A stretch of 64,000 bases of DNA from the NCBI GenBank assembly GCA_963779515.1, contig CAVZYN010000005.1, positions 150,096-214,095 on the forward strand. The letters run 5' to 3'. The notes under the pieces are model-generated. The model ran no database searches, was not told the origin of the DNA, and worked only from the letters and a program-made list of their open reading frames with translations. The first letter of the stretch is position 1; the number at the start of each line of letters is the position of its first letter. The position numbers and the translations under genes are program-made. Source of the stretch: CAVZYN01 sp963779515. GTDB lineage: Bacteria; Pseudomonadota; Alphaproteobacteria; Rhizobiales; Hyphomicrobiaceae. Shown one piece after another: positions 20,445 through 29,416 of this stretch.

Positions 20445-21659
20445 ATGATTAAGCGTTTATCTGGTCTTGTACTGGCAATTTTGACGACGGCTGCAACCGC
20501 CATCTCCGCTTCTGCCGTTGAAAAAACTCTGAACATCGGGCTCTCGGATGCCCTGACCGGAGGTGGCGCCGTTTATGGCCTGCCACAAGCCAACGCCGTG
20601 AAAATGGCGGCCGATGAGATCAACGCCGCTGGCGGCATCAAGGTCGGCGCGGACAACTACAAGCTCAACGTCATCGCCTATGATGACAAGGCCAATCCGA
20701 CCGAAGCCACTAACGCTGTGCGCAAGCTCATCGACCGCGATGGCGTCAAGTACATCCTCGGATTCTGCTGCTCCGGCGCAACCAGCGCGGTCGCGTCGCT
20801 GATCGGCAAGGAAGACGCCGTCATGCTCGTCGGCAATGCCGCCGAACGCTCGATTACGACCGGCAAACTTCCGAACCTGGTACGTACGCGCCCCCCTGCC
20901 GACTACACTGGCGCCGCAGCCGGCACGTTCGTCGGCCGCAAGGGGCACAAGCGCGTCGCCGTGATCGGCGCCTTGGACGTCGGATTTTACTCGAGCTACG
21001 TCGATAGCTTTGAGAAAGAACTGAAGAAAGCAGGGGGCGAGATCGTCACCCGCGAAACGTTTGCGCTTAAAGACCGGGACATGGCGCCTCAGCTGACCAA
21101 AATCCGCGGCCTCAATCCCGACGCGCTTCTGGTTGTCGGTTACGTGGAACCTGCCGCATTCGTGTATCGCCAGTCGCTCGAACTCGGCATGAAGGTGGCG
21201 CGCTACGGCTTCACCAGCGGCAGCGAGGATCAGTTCCTGCGCGTCGTAACGTCGGAGCAGATGGAAGGCGTCTGGGATTTGCGCCCGACCGAGCTGACAC
21301 TGCAATCAGCCGGCAAGAACGGCGCCGCATATCACAAGAACTACTCGGCGAAGTTCGGAACTCCGCCATCGCCAAGTTCGCCGTACGCCTACGACCAGAC
21401 CTACGCTCTGAAAGCCGCGATCGAAGCCGCCGGCACCGTCACAGATACCAAGGCCGTGGCAGCCGCCCTGCGCAATCTGGCAGTGCCTCCGCAGGTCGTG
21501 ATGCAGTATGCGCCCGTCGATGGTAAAATGTTCGACAGCAATGGGCAGGCATACACGTCCAATGGCGCCTTCCAGTGGCGAGCCGGGAACTGGGCATTCG
21601 TCGAAGATCTGCCCTCCAACTCCAAGGCCTACTCACAGTTCCTGAGCACCTTGAAGTAA
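20445..21659 (+). CDS. livK: Periplasmic substrate-binding protein of Liv-type transporter
   Basis: 404 residues from the ATG at 20445, which has a strong AAGGAGG site. Signal peptide 'LSGLVLAILTTAATAISASA'. The mature part is a Peripla_BP_6 fold ('IGLSDALTGGGAVYGLPQAN', 'DEINAAGGIKVG', 'YDDKANPTEATNAVRKLI'). In this family the binding proteins take amino acids, amides, urea or aromatic and short carboxylic acids. The neighbouring acyl-CoA ligase and dehydrogenase suggest an organic acid rather than an amino acid, but that is inference. Confidence 0.9.
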   Translation: MIKRLSGLVLAILTTAATAISASAVEKTLNIGLSDALTGGGAVYGLPQANAVKMAADEINAAGGIKVGADNYKLNVIAYDDKANPTEATNAVRKLIDRDGVKYILGFCCSGATSAVASLIGKEDAVMLVGNAAERSITTGKLPNLVRTRPPADYTGAAAGTFVGRKGHKRVAVIGALDVGFYSSYVDSFEKELKKAGGEIVTRETFALKDRDMAPQLTKIRGLNPDALLVVGYVEPAAFVYRQSLELGMKVARYGFTSGSEDQFLRVVTSEQMEGVWDLRPTELTLQSAGKNGAAYHKNYSAKFGTPPSPSSPYAYDQTYALKAAIEAAGTVTDTKAVAAALRNLAVPPQVVMQYAPVDGKMFDSNGQAYTSNGAFQWRAGNWAFVEDLPSNSKAYSQFLSTLK

Positions 21660-21706
21660 CGCTTCGACATCGCCCCTGGTGATCGGACAATCGCCGGGGG
21701 CAAGAC

Positions 21707-22588
21707 GTGTCGCAACTTGAGAATCCGATGATCGAGTTTCTGCAGCAAATCCTGAATGGCCTCGCCATCGGCGGCGTCTACGTGCTTATCGCGCTCGGCT
21801 TGACAATCGTCTTCGGGATTCTCGGGATCGCCCACTTTGCACACGGCTCCGTGTCGATGTTCGGCGGCTATCTCACTTTCTTCCTCGTAGCCAACCAGAA
21901 ATGGCCACTGGCGGTCGCCGTGATCGTCGCACTGGTCGTCGGTTTGGTGCTCGGCCTTCTGATCGAACTTCTGGCCTATCGACCTGTTCGGAACGCGAAC
22001 CACATTAATGCTTTCATCGTGGCCCTTGGCCTGACCATGATGGTCGAAGGCATCAACCTGCAACTGTTCGGGCACGAGCAGGTCGTGATCCCAACCACCT
22101 TCAATCGTGTCTTTCAATTTGCCGGCATCACCATGCCGGAACTGCGACTCTATGTAATCCTCGCGTCGGCGCTAGTCATAGTCGCGATGACCATCTTCAT
22201 TGACCGAACCAAAACGGGACAGGCGATCCGCGCTGTCGCCGACAACCGGGATGCGGCCATTCTCATGGGGGTCGACGTTCGATCAATCCCGCTCATCGTG
22301 TTCTCGATTTCCAGTGCGCTAGGCGTGATCGCGGGCATCATGGTTGGGATGCTGTTCGCAATAGCACCAGGCATCGGCGAAGGGCTCGTGGTCAAAGGCT
22401 TCGCCGTCCTGATTCTCGGCGGCCTCGGCTCGATGCCTGGAGCCATTCTCGGCGGACTTGTGCTCGGGATCACCGAGTCACTAGCCGCCGGCTTCATTTC
22501 GTCTGCCTACAAGGACGTTATCGCATTCGTCGTGATGATCCTGGTGCTGCTGGTTCGACCCCAAGGGCTCATGGGGAAAACGGCATGA
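21707..22588 (+). CDS. livH: Liv-type ABC transporter permease (LivH-like)
   Basis: 293 residues from the GTG at 21707 (GGGGG upstream). The ATG at 21728 ('MIEFLQQILNGLAIGG') is an equally good start. Eight or so hydrophobic helices carry the family motifs 'GLAIGGVYVLIALGLTIVFG' and 'GLGSMPGAILGGLVLGI'. It is an inner-membrane half of the import channel, paired with LivM. Confidence 0.92.
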   Translation: MSQLENPMIEFLQQILNGLAIGGVYVLIALGLTIVFGILGIAHFAHGSVSMFGGYLTFFLVANQKWPLAVAVIVALVVGLVLGLLIELLAYRPVRNANHINAFIVALGLTMMVEGINLQLFGHEQVVIPTTFNRVFQFAGITMPELRLYVILASALVIVAMTIFIDRTKTGQAIRAVADNRDAAILMGVDVRSIPLIVFSISSALGVIAGIMVGMLFAIAPGIGEGLVVKGFAVLILGGLGSMPGAILGGLVLGITESLAAGFISSAYKDVIAFVVMILVLLVRPQGLMGKTA

Positions 22589-23538
22589 AGTTCACACCGT
22601 CCCAGATCGCCTGGCTTGGTTGCCTCGCGCTCATGCTGGCGCTGCCAAAACTCACCAGCGTCAAGTACCATTTGCATCTCTGCATCCTGGCACTGATCTG
22701 GGTCATTGCGGCTCAAGGCCAGAACCTCATTCAAGGCTACACCGGTTACGTTTCGATTGTGCAGGCGGGCTTCATAGGCATTGGCGCCTATGGGTCGACG
22801 CTGCTGAATATGCATTTCGGGCTGCCGGTTTGGCTGACGATAGCTGTAGCCCCGCTTTTGACGGCGGTGTTCGCTCTGGCGACGGGATATCCGAGCCTGC
22901 GCGTGAAGGGGCACTATTTCGCCATCGTAACGCTGGCTTTCAACATGGTGATCTTCATCGTTCTGACCAACTTCACCGAGCTGACAAAGGGTGAAGCGGG
23001 CATTTCGAAAATCCCGAAGCCAGAGAGCCTGGGCGGTCTGTTCGATTTTCAGGATCGGGCCGCCTACTACTATCTAGTCCTGGCGATTGCTGTCCTAGCG
23101 ACTCTACTGACGGCAGCGATCGCACGTTCCAGCATCGGCCGCACACTGGTTGCCATTCGCCAGAACGAGGACCTCGTCGGCGCAATCGGCATTGCAGCCT
23201 GGACCTATAAGCTCTTCGCTTTCGTTGCCGCCGCCATGTATGCGGGCCTGGCGGGCGCGCTTTATGCGCATTATCAGGGCTTCATCAACCCCGAGATTTT
23301 CAGCGTCGCCCAGTCGCTGGATGCGATCCTCGCCGTGATCGTTGGTGGATCGGGAACGATCGCCGGTCCGGTCATCGGTGCCTTCATTGTGGTGATGATG
23401 CCGGAACTGCTGAGATTTGCCGACGGCTTCCGGCTGATCCTCTACGGTCTGCTGCTGGTGCTCGCCACGATCTTCATGCCGGGGGGCATTGTCGGTCTCG
23501 CACGCGATCTCCGCGCGCGGTTCTCCGGGCAGAGGTGA
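22585..23538 (+). CDS. livM: Liv-type ABC transporter permease (LivM-like)
   Basis: 317 residues. The start overlaps livH as ATGA. Typical LivM segments are 'GQNLIQGYTGYVSIVQAGF' near the N-terminus and 'GGSGTIAGPVIGAF' near the C-terminus. About eight to ten membrane helices. It completes the GFKHM importer. Confidence 0.92.
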   Translation: MKFTPSQIAWLGCLALMLALPKLTSVKYHLHLCILALIWVIAAQGQNLIQGYTGYVSIVQAGFIGIGAYGSTLLNMHFGLPVWLTIAVAPLLTAVFALATGYPSLRVKGHYFAIVTLAFNMVIFIVLTNFTELTKGEAGISKIPKPESLGGLFDFQDRAAYYYLVLAIAVLATLLTAAIARSSIGRTLVAIRQNEDLVGAIGIAAWTYKLFAFVAAAMYAGLAGALYAHYQGFINPEIFSVAQSLDAILAVIVGGSGTIAGPVIGAFIVVMMPELLRFADGFRLILYGLLLVLATIFMPGGIVGLARDLRARFSGQR

Positions 23539-24710
23539 CAGGCGTGCCAAGTCTCTCAGAGAGCGAACTCCTGCAGGCCATCGCATCGTTCGCGTCGAGA
23601 ACGGTCGCGACCGCAGCTGCGGGTTGGGCGATGGGGTTACAGTGTGACCGGCAGATAGCGGCACAGGCTGCCCGGCTTGGACTGACGGCGCTTCAGGTTC
23701 CAATTGATCGCGGCGGGCTGGGACTGAGTTATGCCTTCAAGGTCCGTGCGTGCGAAATCCTGGCTGCCGCCGACTTCGGCTTTGCCATGTCCGTGGTCAA
23801 TACGCACAATATCGCGTTGAACGTGGCCCGCTTCGCACCGACCGAACTGGCCGATCTGTTCCTGCCGAGACTGCTGGATGGACGAAGCGCAGCCTGCACC
23901 GCATTGACGGAGCCGGGCACCGGCTCGGATGTCGCCGCCATGACGACCATCGCTGTGCGCGACGGTGACGGTTGGCAAATCAGTGGCGAAAAGACCTGGA
24001 TCGTCAACGCACGGCACGCCGACGTGGCGATCGTTTACGCGCAGTGCGGGCAGAAGGGTGACCGTTCCAGCATTGGCGCCTTCTTGGTGGATCTGACAGT
24101 ACCGCAGTGCAAACGCTATCCGATGAACTCGCCATTTTCACAGACCAGTACCGGGACGGGAGGTTTCGTGCTCGACGGCTGCCGCGTGCCGACGGCGCAC
24201 CTGCTGCTGGCGCCTGGAACTGCGCTGAAATCGATCTTGTCCGAAATCAATGGCGCGCGCACCTATGTGGCGGCCATGTGCTGCGGTATGGTCGCGGAAG
24301 GCCTCGCGACTGTGCAGGACTACGGCCGCGCGCGCACGACGTTCGGGCGCCCTCTGGCGCAGCATCAGGCATGGCGCCACACGATTGCGGATGTGGCAGC
24401 CGACCTCGCGGCTGCGCGCACGCTGGTGGATCAGGCCGTGCAGGCGTTCACATCAGATACCGACGCGGAGCACTCCGCCGCCGCCGCGAAACTTCACGCG
24501 GTCGCCATGTGCCAGCGTCACCTGCCAGCACTCTTGCATGCAATGGGCGCAGAGGGTTTGAAGCCCGAGTACCCGTTCGCACGCCACATTGCCGCCAGCC
24601 ACGTCGCCGCGCTGACGGATGGCAGCAGCAACATGCTGCGCGAACGCCTTTCACGCCGCGCTGCAGGTTCGCCCCTGCGCCGGCCTCAACTGCGGACATC
24701 AGACGCATGA
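23535..24710 (+). CDS. Acyl-CoA dehydrogenase family protein
   Basis: 391 residues, starting at a GTG that overlaps the livM stop (GTGA). The order of the three acyl-CoA dehydrogenase domains is normal. The FAD/substrate motifs 'CTALTEPGTGSDVAAM' and 'GEKTWIVNA' lie in the middle, and 'DYGRARTTFGRPLAQHQA' marks the C-terminal FAD domain. It should introduce a 2,3-double bond into an acyl-CoA made by the ligase downstream. The chain type is unknown. The C-terminal ~15 residues are variable. Confidence 0.88.
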   Translation: MTGVPSLSESELLQAIASFASRTVATAAAGWAMGLQCDRQIAAQAARLGLTALQVPIDRGGLGLSYAFKVRACEILAAADFGFAMSVVNTHNIALNVARFAPTELADLFLPRLLDGRSAACTALTEPGTGSDVAAMTTIAVRDGDGWQISGEKTWIVNARHADVAIVYAQCGQKGDRSSIGAFLVDLTVPQCKRYPMNSPFSQTSTGTGGFVLDGCRVPTAHLLLAPGTALKSILSEINGARTYVAAMCCGMVAEGLATVQDYGRARTTFGRPLAQHQAWRHTIADVAADLAAARTLVDQAVQAFTSDTDAEHSAAAAKLHAVAMCQRHLPALLHAMGAEGLKPEYPFARHIAASHVAALTDGSSNMLRERLSRRAAGSPLRRPQLRTSDA

Positions 24711-25726
24711 TGCGAGTCTTTCAAATTGAAGGTGATTGGGGCTTCGACAACCTGAAGCGTGCGGAGCGGCCGACGCCGACGCCGGCGCGCAGTCAAGTGC
24801 TCGTCGCCATGCGGATGGCCGCGCTCAACGCGCGTGATCTGATCGTGCCCGAGCGTGGTTACGGGCGCGCAACGGGGGATTTGCCCCTCATTCCGGTGTC
24901 CGATGGCGTGGGTGAGGTTGCAGCGGTCGGCGCAGGCGTCAGCCGCGTCAAGGTCGGAGACCGGGTCTGCCCGACCTACTTCCAGTCCTGGACCGGCGGT
25001 GACCCGACACCCGAACGGCTTGCGGCCGCGCTCGGCGGCCCGCTTGATGGCGTCATGGCTGACTACGTCTGTCTCAACGAAGACGGTGTTGCGCGGGTGC
25101 CCGCCTATCTGAGCGACGCCGAGGCTGCGACCTTACCTTGTGCGGCACTGACAGCCTGGAGCGCCATCGCGACCTATGGTCGGGCCCAGGCCGGCGATAA
25201 GATTCTGATCCAGGGCACCGGCGGTGTCGCGATGTTCGCGCTGGCATTCGCAAAATTGCACGGGGCGCACGTGACCATGCTGTCGCGAAGCGATGTGAAG
25301 CTCGACATCGCGCTTTCGAAGGGTGCCGACTCGGTGATCAACACGACCGTCACACCCGACTGGGCCAAGGCTAGCCGCGACATTACAGCGGACCGCGGCG
25401 GCTACGACAACATCATCGAATTGGGCGGCAAGGAGACACTGCCGCTGTCGCTACGCGCTGTGCGCGCCGGCGGCATCATCTCGGTCATCGGCGTGCTCTC
25501 CGGAGTCGAACTGAACGCCTCGCTCGGGCCGATCGTAACCCGGCACGTCCGCTTGCAGGGCATCACGGTCGGCCACCGCGATGGCTTCGAGGCCATGTTG
25601 CGGGCCATGACCCAACATCAGGTGCGGCCAATGCTCGGCGATACGTTTGCCTTCGACGACCTCAAGGCCGCACTGCAGCATCTGCGATCCAACGACACCA
25701 TCGGCAAAACACTGATCAGGTTCTAA
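24707..25726 (+). CDS. MDR-superfamily NAD(P)-dependent alcohol dehydrogenase / quinone oxidoreductase
   Basis: 339 residues. The ATG at 24707 overlaps the dehydrogenase stop (ATGA). It has a GroES-like N-terminal domain ('LNARDLIVPERGYG', 'VSDGVGEVAAVGAGV', 'VGDRV') and a Rossmann domain with 'ILIQGTGGVAMFALAFAKLHG'. The usual catalytic Cys-His zinc ligands of classical alcohol dehydrogenases are not seen in the expected places, so it is closer to the zinc-free quinone-oxidoreductase-like members. It is co-transcribed with the acyl-CoA genes and may reduce or oxidise an intermediate of the imported substrate. Confidence 0.85.
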   Translation: MMRVFQIEGDWGFDNLKRAERPTPTPARSQVLVAMRMAALNARDLIVPERGYGRATGDLPLIPVSDGVGEVAAVGAGVSRVKVGDRVCPTYFQSWTGGDPTPERLAAALGGPLDGVMADYVCLNEDGVARVPAYLSDAEAATLPCAALTAWSAIATYGRAQAGDKILIQGTGGVAMFALAFAKLHGAHVTMLSRSDVKLDIALSKGADSVINTTVTPDWAKASRDITADRGGYDNIIELGGKETLPLSLRAVRAGGIISVIGVLSGVELNASLGPIVTRHVRLQGITVGHRDGFEAMLRAMTQHQVRPMLGDTFAFDDLKAALQHLRSNDTIGKTLIRF

Positions 25727-25730
25727 CGTA

Positions 25731-27269
25731 ATGACGGCGTTCCATACGCGCTTCCACGCCCAGACCAAGCCCGACGCGCTTGCCTATCGCATGTGTGCCA
25801 CTGGCGAGAGCGTAACGTTCGGCGAACTCGAACAGCGCGCAAATCAGGGTGCCCATCTCTTCCGCGCGGCCGGCCTGCGACGTGGTGATCATATCGTCCT
25901 GCTCATGGAGAACCGACGCGAGTTCCTGGAAATCTGCTTCGCCGCCGATCGCGCCGGGCTTTACTACACAACAGTCGCAACGCACCTGATGCCGGACGAG
26001 ATTGCCTACATCGTCCGCGATTGCGGTGCGCGCCTGATGATCGCCTCGGACGCCTACGCCGCCATGCTGCCTCGCATGGTGCAGGACATCGGGGAGCGGT
26101 GCCGCTTCTACTCGATCGGTTCTGCCATCCAGAATTGCATCTTCTGGACCGCCGTGGTGGCAAGCCAGCCGACGACACCAATCGCCGATGAGTCGCAAGG
26201 CCTCGACATGCTTTACTCCTCGGGCACAACCGGCCGGCCGAAAGGCGTGAAATGGCCGTTGAACGATGTGCCTCTGGGCGGGCGCACGATGCTGATCGAT
26301 CTCTTGACCGAGCTGTTCGGCTACGGCCCGGACACGCGCTATCTGTCGCCCGCGCCACTCTATCATGCGGCGCCGCTGCGCCATTCCATGGTGACGATCA
26401 AGGCTGGCGGCACGGCCTTCATCATGGCGAAATTCGATGCGGCGATGGCGCTCGCGTTGATCGAGGCCGAGGCGATCACCCACGCGCAGTGGGTGCCGAC
26501 CATGTTCGTGCGCTTGCTCAAGCTACGTGAGGATGTGCGGCGCCGCCACGACCTGTCCTCGATGAAGATGGTATTGCACGCGGCCGCGCCATGTCCCGTC
26601 GACGTCAAGCGGCAGATGCTCGACTGGTGGGGGCCGATTATCCACGAGTACTACGCCGGCACCGAGAACAATGGCTTCACATCGATCACGTCGGAAGAGT
26701 GGCTCAAGCATCCAGGTTCAGTCGGCCGTGCCAAGCTAGGCGTCATTCACATCTGCGATGAAGCCGGAGCGGAACTACCTGTCGGCGAGAGCGGCGATGT
26801 CTATTTCGAAAGCGGCCACCAGTTCGAGTATCACAACGACCCCAAAAAGACCGCGGGAAGCCGCAACAGCCGGGGCTGGTCCACACTCGGTGACGTTGGA
26901 CGTCTCGATGCCGAGGGCTATCTCTACCTGACCGATCGCAAGTCATTCATGATCATCTCCGGGGGCGTGAACATCTACCCGCAGGAGACGGAGAACGTTC
27001 TGGTGCAGCATCCGGCAGTATTGGATGCTGCAGTCATTGGCGTGCCCAACGAAGACCTCGGTGAGGAGGTCAAGGCCGTGGTGCAGCTGGTCGACGGGCA
27101 GACGGGCTCGCCGGCTTTGGCCGCCGAGTTGATTGCCCACTGTCGCCAGCACTTGTCCGTTCTCAAATGCCCGCGCAGCGTCGATTTCCGCCTGACACTG
27201 CCGCGCGAGGCCACCGGCAAGCTCTACAAACGCCGTCTCCGCGACGAGTATTGGGGCCGTAATGGGTAA
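25731..27269 (+). CDS. Acyl-CoA synthetase (AMP-forming ligase)
   Basis: 512 residues of the ANL superfamily. The P-loop motif 'LYSSGTTGRPKGVKW' binds ATP. A5-like 'YYAGTENNG', A7 'STLGDVGRLDAEGYLYLTDR' and the hinge region 'GGVNIYPQETENVL' follow, with the C-terminal catalytic Lys in 'ATGKLYKRRLR'. It activates a carboxylic acid to its CoA thioester. It is the last gene of the liv operon, so it probably acts on the transported acid before the acyl-CoA dehydrogenase. Confidence 0.9.
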   Translation: MTAFHTRFHAQTKPDALAYRMCATGESVTFGELEQRANQGAHLFRAAGLRRGDHIVLLMENRREFLEICFAADRAGLYYTTVATHLMPDEIAYIVRDCGARLMIASDAYAAMLPRMVQDIGERCRFYSIGSAIQNCIFWTAVVASQPTTPIADESQGLDMLYSSGTTGRPKGVKWPLNDVPLGGRTMLIDLLTELFGYGPDTRYLSPAPLYHAAPLRHSMVTIKAGGTAFIMAKFDAAMALALIEAEAITHAQWVPTMFVRLLKLREDVRRRHDLSSMKMVLHAAAPCPVDVKRQMLDWWGPIIHEYYAGTENNGFTSITSEEWLKHPGSVGRAKLGVIHICDEAGAELPVGESGDVYFESGHQFEYHNDPKKTAGSRNSRGWSTLGDVGRLDAEGYLYLTDRKSFMIISGGVNIYPQETENVLVQHPAVLDAAVIGVPNEDLGEEVKAVVQLVDGQTGSPALAAELIAHCRQHLSVLKCPRSVDFRLTLPREATGKLYKRRLRDEYWGRNG

Positions 27270-27307
27270 TGCTGTGTCTCGATCATACCAAACAATTGAC
27301 TCGCCTA

Positions 27308-27329
27308 GGGCGACGCTAACCGGTCGCCC
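27308..27329 (+). terminator. Stem-loop after the liv/acyl-CoA operon
   Basis: GGGCGAC (27308-27314) and GTCGCCC (27323-27329) form a perfect 7-bp stem with an 8-base loop, 39 bases after the ligase stop. No T-tract follows, so intrinsic termination is plausible but not shown. The remaining spacer to 27716 contains only weak open frames and no gene I can support. Confidence 0.4.
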
Positions 27330-27716
27330 CAGAGGAGGTCATAAAGCGCGATCTTGATGCGGCCGCCGGTTGCGATGCTCGGATCAGCGGTGACTGCGTT
27401 CTCTGCGCCGCCCGAGCCACTGGCGCCGCATACAATGCCGATGTCCAAGAAACCTGCACAGGCGTGGTCGTGCGTGATCTTCTCAATCGCCGCAGGGGCC
27501 AAAGACCGACCACAGGTGCTGCTTCGTCACGGGCCAATACCGGAAATAACTCTCACCAATCCCGGCGCCTTGCGATCGACCGACGCGGCGAGGCCCGGTC
27601 AAAGCGGGATATTGACACTGCGTTCCCCCAACAGCCTACTAAGAATGTCACGTCACCGAAACGTCGGTCACAGCTGCGTTGATCGACGAAGACGTGATCT
27701 ACGACTGCAGAGCACC

Positions 27717-28145
27717 TCACTTGACCACGATATGCGTGACGGAGCCCTTGGCGTCCAGTCCCTTCGCATAAATGCGGTACTTGCCGGGTCGGATCGGCAC
27801 GAAGACGATGGTCGCCTTCCCCTCGCGTTCCATTTCGATCTCATAGAGGCCATTGGCCTTGATCTCGACATCGCCGATCTCGACCTTGCGCAGCCATATG
27901 AAATTGAAGAAGTCGTCGCCGCGAATGGCATACTCACGCTTGCCGCTGGATACGATGGCGAGCTGATAGGCCTTGCCGGTCACCAGGTCGTAGCTCGCCT
28001 CGGAGACGGCAAAGCCAGCCTGGTCGGTCCCGAAAACGAGATCGGGCAGCTTCTGCGCTTCGGTAGCGAGATAGCCCTGCGCCGACGCCGTCGAGCTCGC
28101 CGCGATCCATAAGGCCGTGACTGTCGCTCGCGCTCTTGCGGTCAT
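27717..28145 (-). CDS. Periplasmic cupredoxin-like protein of the PQQ cluster
   Basis: 142 residues with a signal peptide ('ATVTALWIAASSTASAQG'). The mature chain has a cupredoxin-like beta pattern ('LVTGKAYQLAIVSSGKREYAI', 'VFVPIRPGKYRIYAKGL'). However, it contains no cysteine, and the usual His/Cys/Met copper ligands are not found in the C-terminal loop, so it probably does not bind copper like a blue-copper protein. It sits downstream of the substrate-binding and beta-propeller genes of the PQQ alcohol-oxidation system. A partner or chaperone role for the dehydrogenase is possible. Confidence 0.6.
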   Translation of the reverse strand: MTARARATVTALWIAASSTASAQGYLATEAQKLPDLVFGTDQAGFAVSEASYDLVTGKAYQLAIVSSGKREYAIRGDDFFNFIWLRKVEIGDVEIKANGLYEIEMEREGKATIVFVPIRPGKYRIYAKGLDAKGSVTHIVVK

Positions 28146-28201
28146 CCGTTTCTCCCTTTGTGGCCGAAATGAATTGAGTCTCCATCAGGTGCCTCGACCG
28201 A

Positions 28202-29416
28202 TCAGCCGGGGCACTTGAACTCGGGCTCGTCAGGGCCGAGCGTATCCAGCGGGTGCCTCTGATGCAGCACGTTCTCGACCGGGGTTAGTGCGATGACGGC
28301 GTCCGACGTGCCAAGCAGGATGCCTTGTCGCAGCTGCCGGCTCCACGGCCGAAATGATCCCGGCAAAGCCTTGTAGAGCTCAAGGCGAAGCTCGGCGCTG
28401 GTCAGCGAGCGCAACACGGCGGCGGGTGCCGCGTCGCGCGCCGCAATTGCACCGTCGAGAACCGCCCGGACGGCAATCCACGTCGCCCAATCCTCCTCGC
28501 TCATTGCGCGGTTGGCCGCGCGATAGAATCGGCGATTGAGCTGCGGCGCCCCATGTCGCTCCCAGAACGGATGCCACGCCAGCGGCTGCAGTCCCGTCGT
28601 GCCCACGACCGGCCGCGCATGCGCCGTATTATAGGGCACGTAGCGGCCGAAATCGCCGCTGGTGTCGGCGACGAAGATCGCGTCGTAGTCGGCATTGCCG
28701 GTCAACAGGCGCACATTTGTCTGATCGCGCTTGCGCGGGTCGGAGCCGTGAACGAACGAGCGGACGTCACTGATCCGCAGTCCAAACTTCTTGGCCGAGG
28801 CAAGGAACTGCTCCGTCAGCCGCAGATCCGCATCGGCGGGCCCCTTGAGCACCAGCACACGCCGCCAATCGAGCGCCAAGAGGCCTTGAGCCAGACCGTC
28901 GGTCAACATCGACCAGGATGGAATCGTGTGCAGCAGCCCGCTGCGGCAGGCGAAGAGGCGCAGGGAGTCGTCGCGATGACGGGCGTTGAGCAGGGCGACC
29001 GTGTTCGCCCCCGGCATCTTTGCGATCCGCTCGACATCGGCGAGCGGCAAGTCGACCAGCAGCGCCGACAGGCCCTCGCGCAGCAGCGCTGCGGCCGCCG
29101 TCGGGGCATCTTCCGTCTCGGTGAGCGCGCGATGCACGAGCCGCAAGCGCAGGCCGGCCGCCCGCGCCGCCGCTGTGCCGTCCTTGACCGCAAGCTCGGC
29201 CGCTGGCCGCGGCGACAGGTGCTCGCGGCGGTAGAGGCCGGCGTAGCCCGCAGCTCTTTGGTAGGCGGCATCGCCGGTGCGGTCGAGGTAGCCGATCCTG
29301 AGCTCCGTCTCGACTGGCGCCTGCGCCAAGGCCGAGTTCGCCAGCGCCGAGTTTGCCAGAGCCAGAAACGCGAACGCCAGCCACATCAGCCGCCGGCGGC
29401 GCCTCGTACTAGTCAT
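28202..29416 (-). CDS. ABC transporter substrate-binding protein of the PQQ-dependent alcohol oxidation system
   Basis: 404 residues. A signal peptide is followed by a Leu/Ala-Asn-Ser repeat ('LANSALANSALAQA'). The periplasmic-binding fold matches the group found with PQQ alcohol dehydrogenases ('ELRIGYLDRTGD', 'LRLVHRALTETED', 'RVLVLKGPADADLRLTEQFL', 'FVADTSGDFGRYVPYNTAHA'). The partner ATPase and permease lie at 37697-39444. The ATG overlaps the propeller gene stop by 8 bases, so the two are translated together. The ligand is unknown; in this system it may be a PQQ- or alcohol-related compound. Confidence 0.82.
   Translation of the reverse strand: MTSTRRRRRLMWLAFAFLALANSALANSALAQAPVETELRIGYLDRTGDAAYQRAAGYAGLYRREHLSPRPAAELAVKDGTAAARAAGLRLRLVHRALTETEDAPTAAAALLREGLSALLVDLPLADVERIAKMPGANTVALLNARHRDDSLRLFACRSGLLHTIPSWSMLTDGLAQGLLALDWRRVLVLKGPADADLRLTEQFLASAKKFGLRISDVRSFVHGSDPRKRDQTNVRLLTGNADYDAIFVADTSGDFGRYVPYNTAHARPVVGTTGLQPLAWHPFWERHGAPQLNRRFYRAANRAMSEEDWATWIAVRAVLDGAIAARDAAPAAVLRSLTSAELRLELYKALPGSFRPWSRQLRQGILLGTSDAVIALTPVENVLHQRHPLDTLGPDEPEFKCPG

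Noticed and set aside
27305..27716. Small minus-strand frames (65-73 residues) after the liv operon and a long plus-strand frame across 27354-28112
   Set aside because: No recognisable family or ribosome-binding site; the plus-strand frame is opposite the cupredoxin-like gene.
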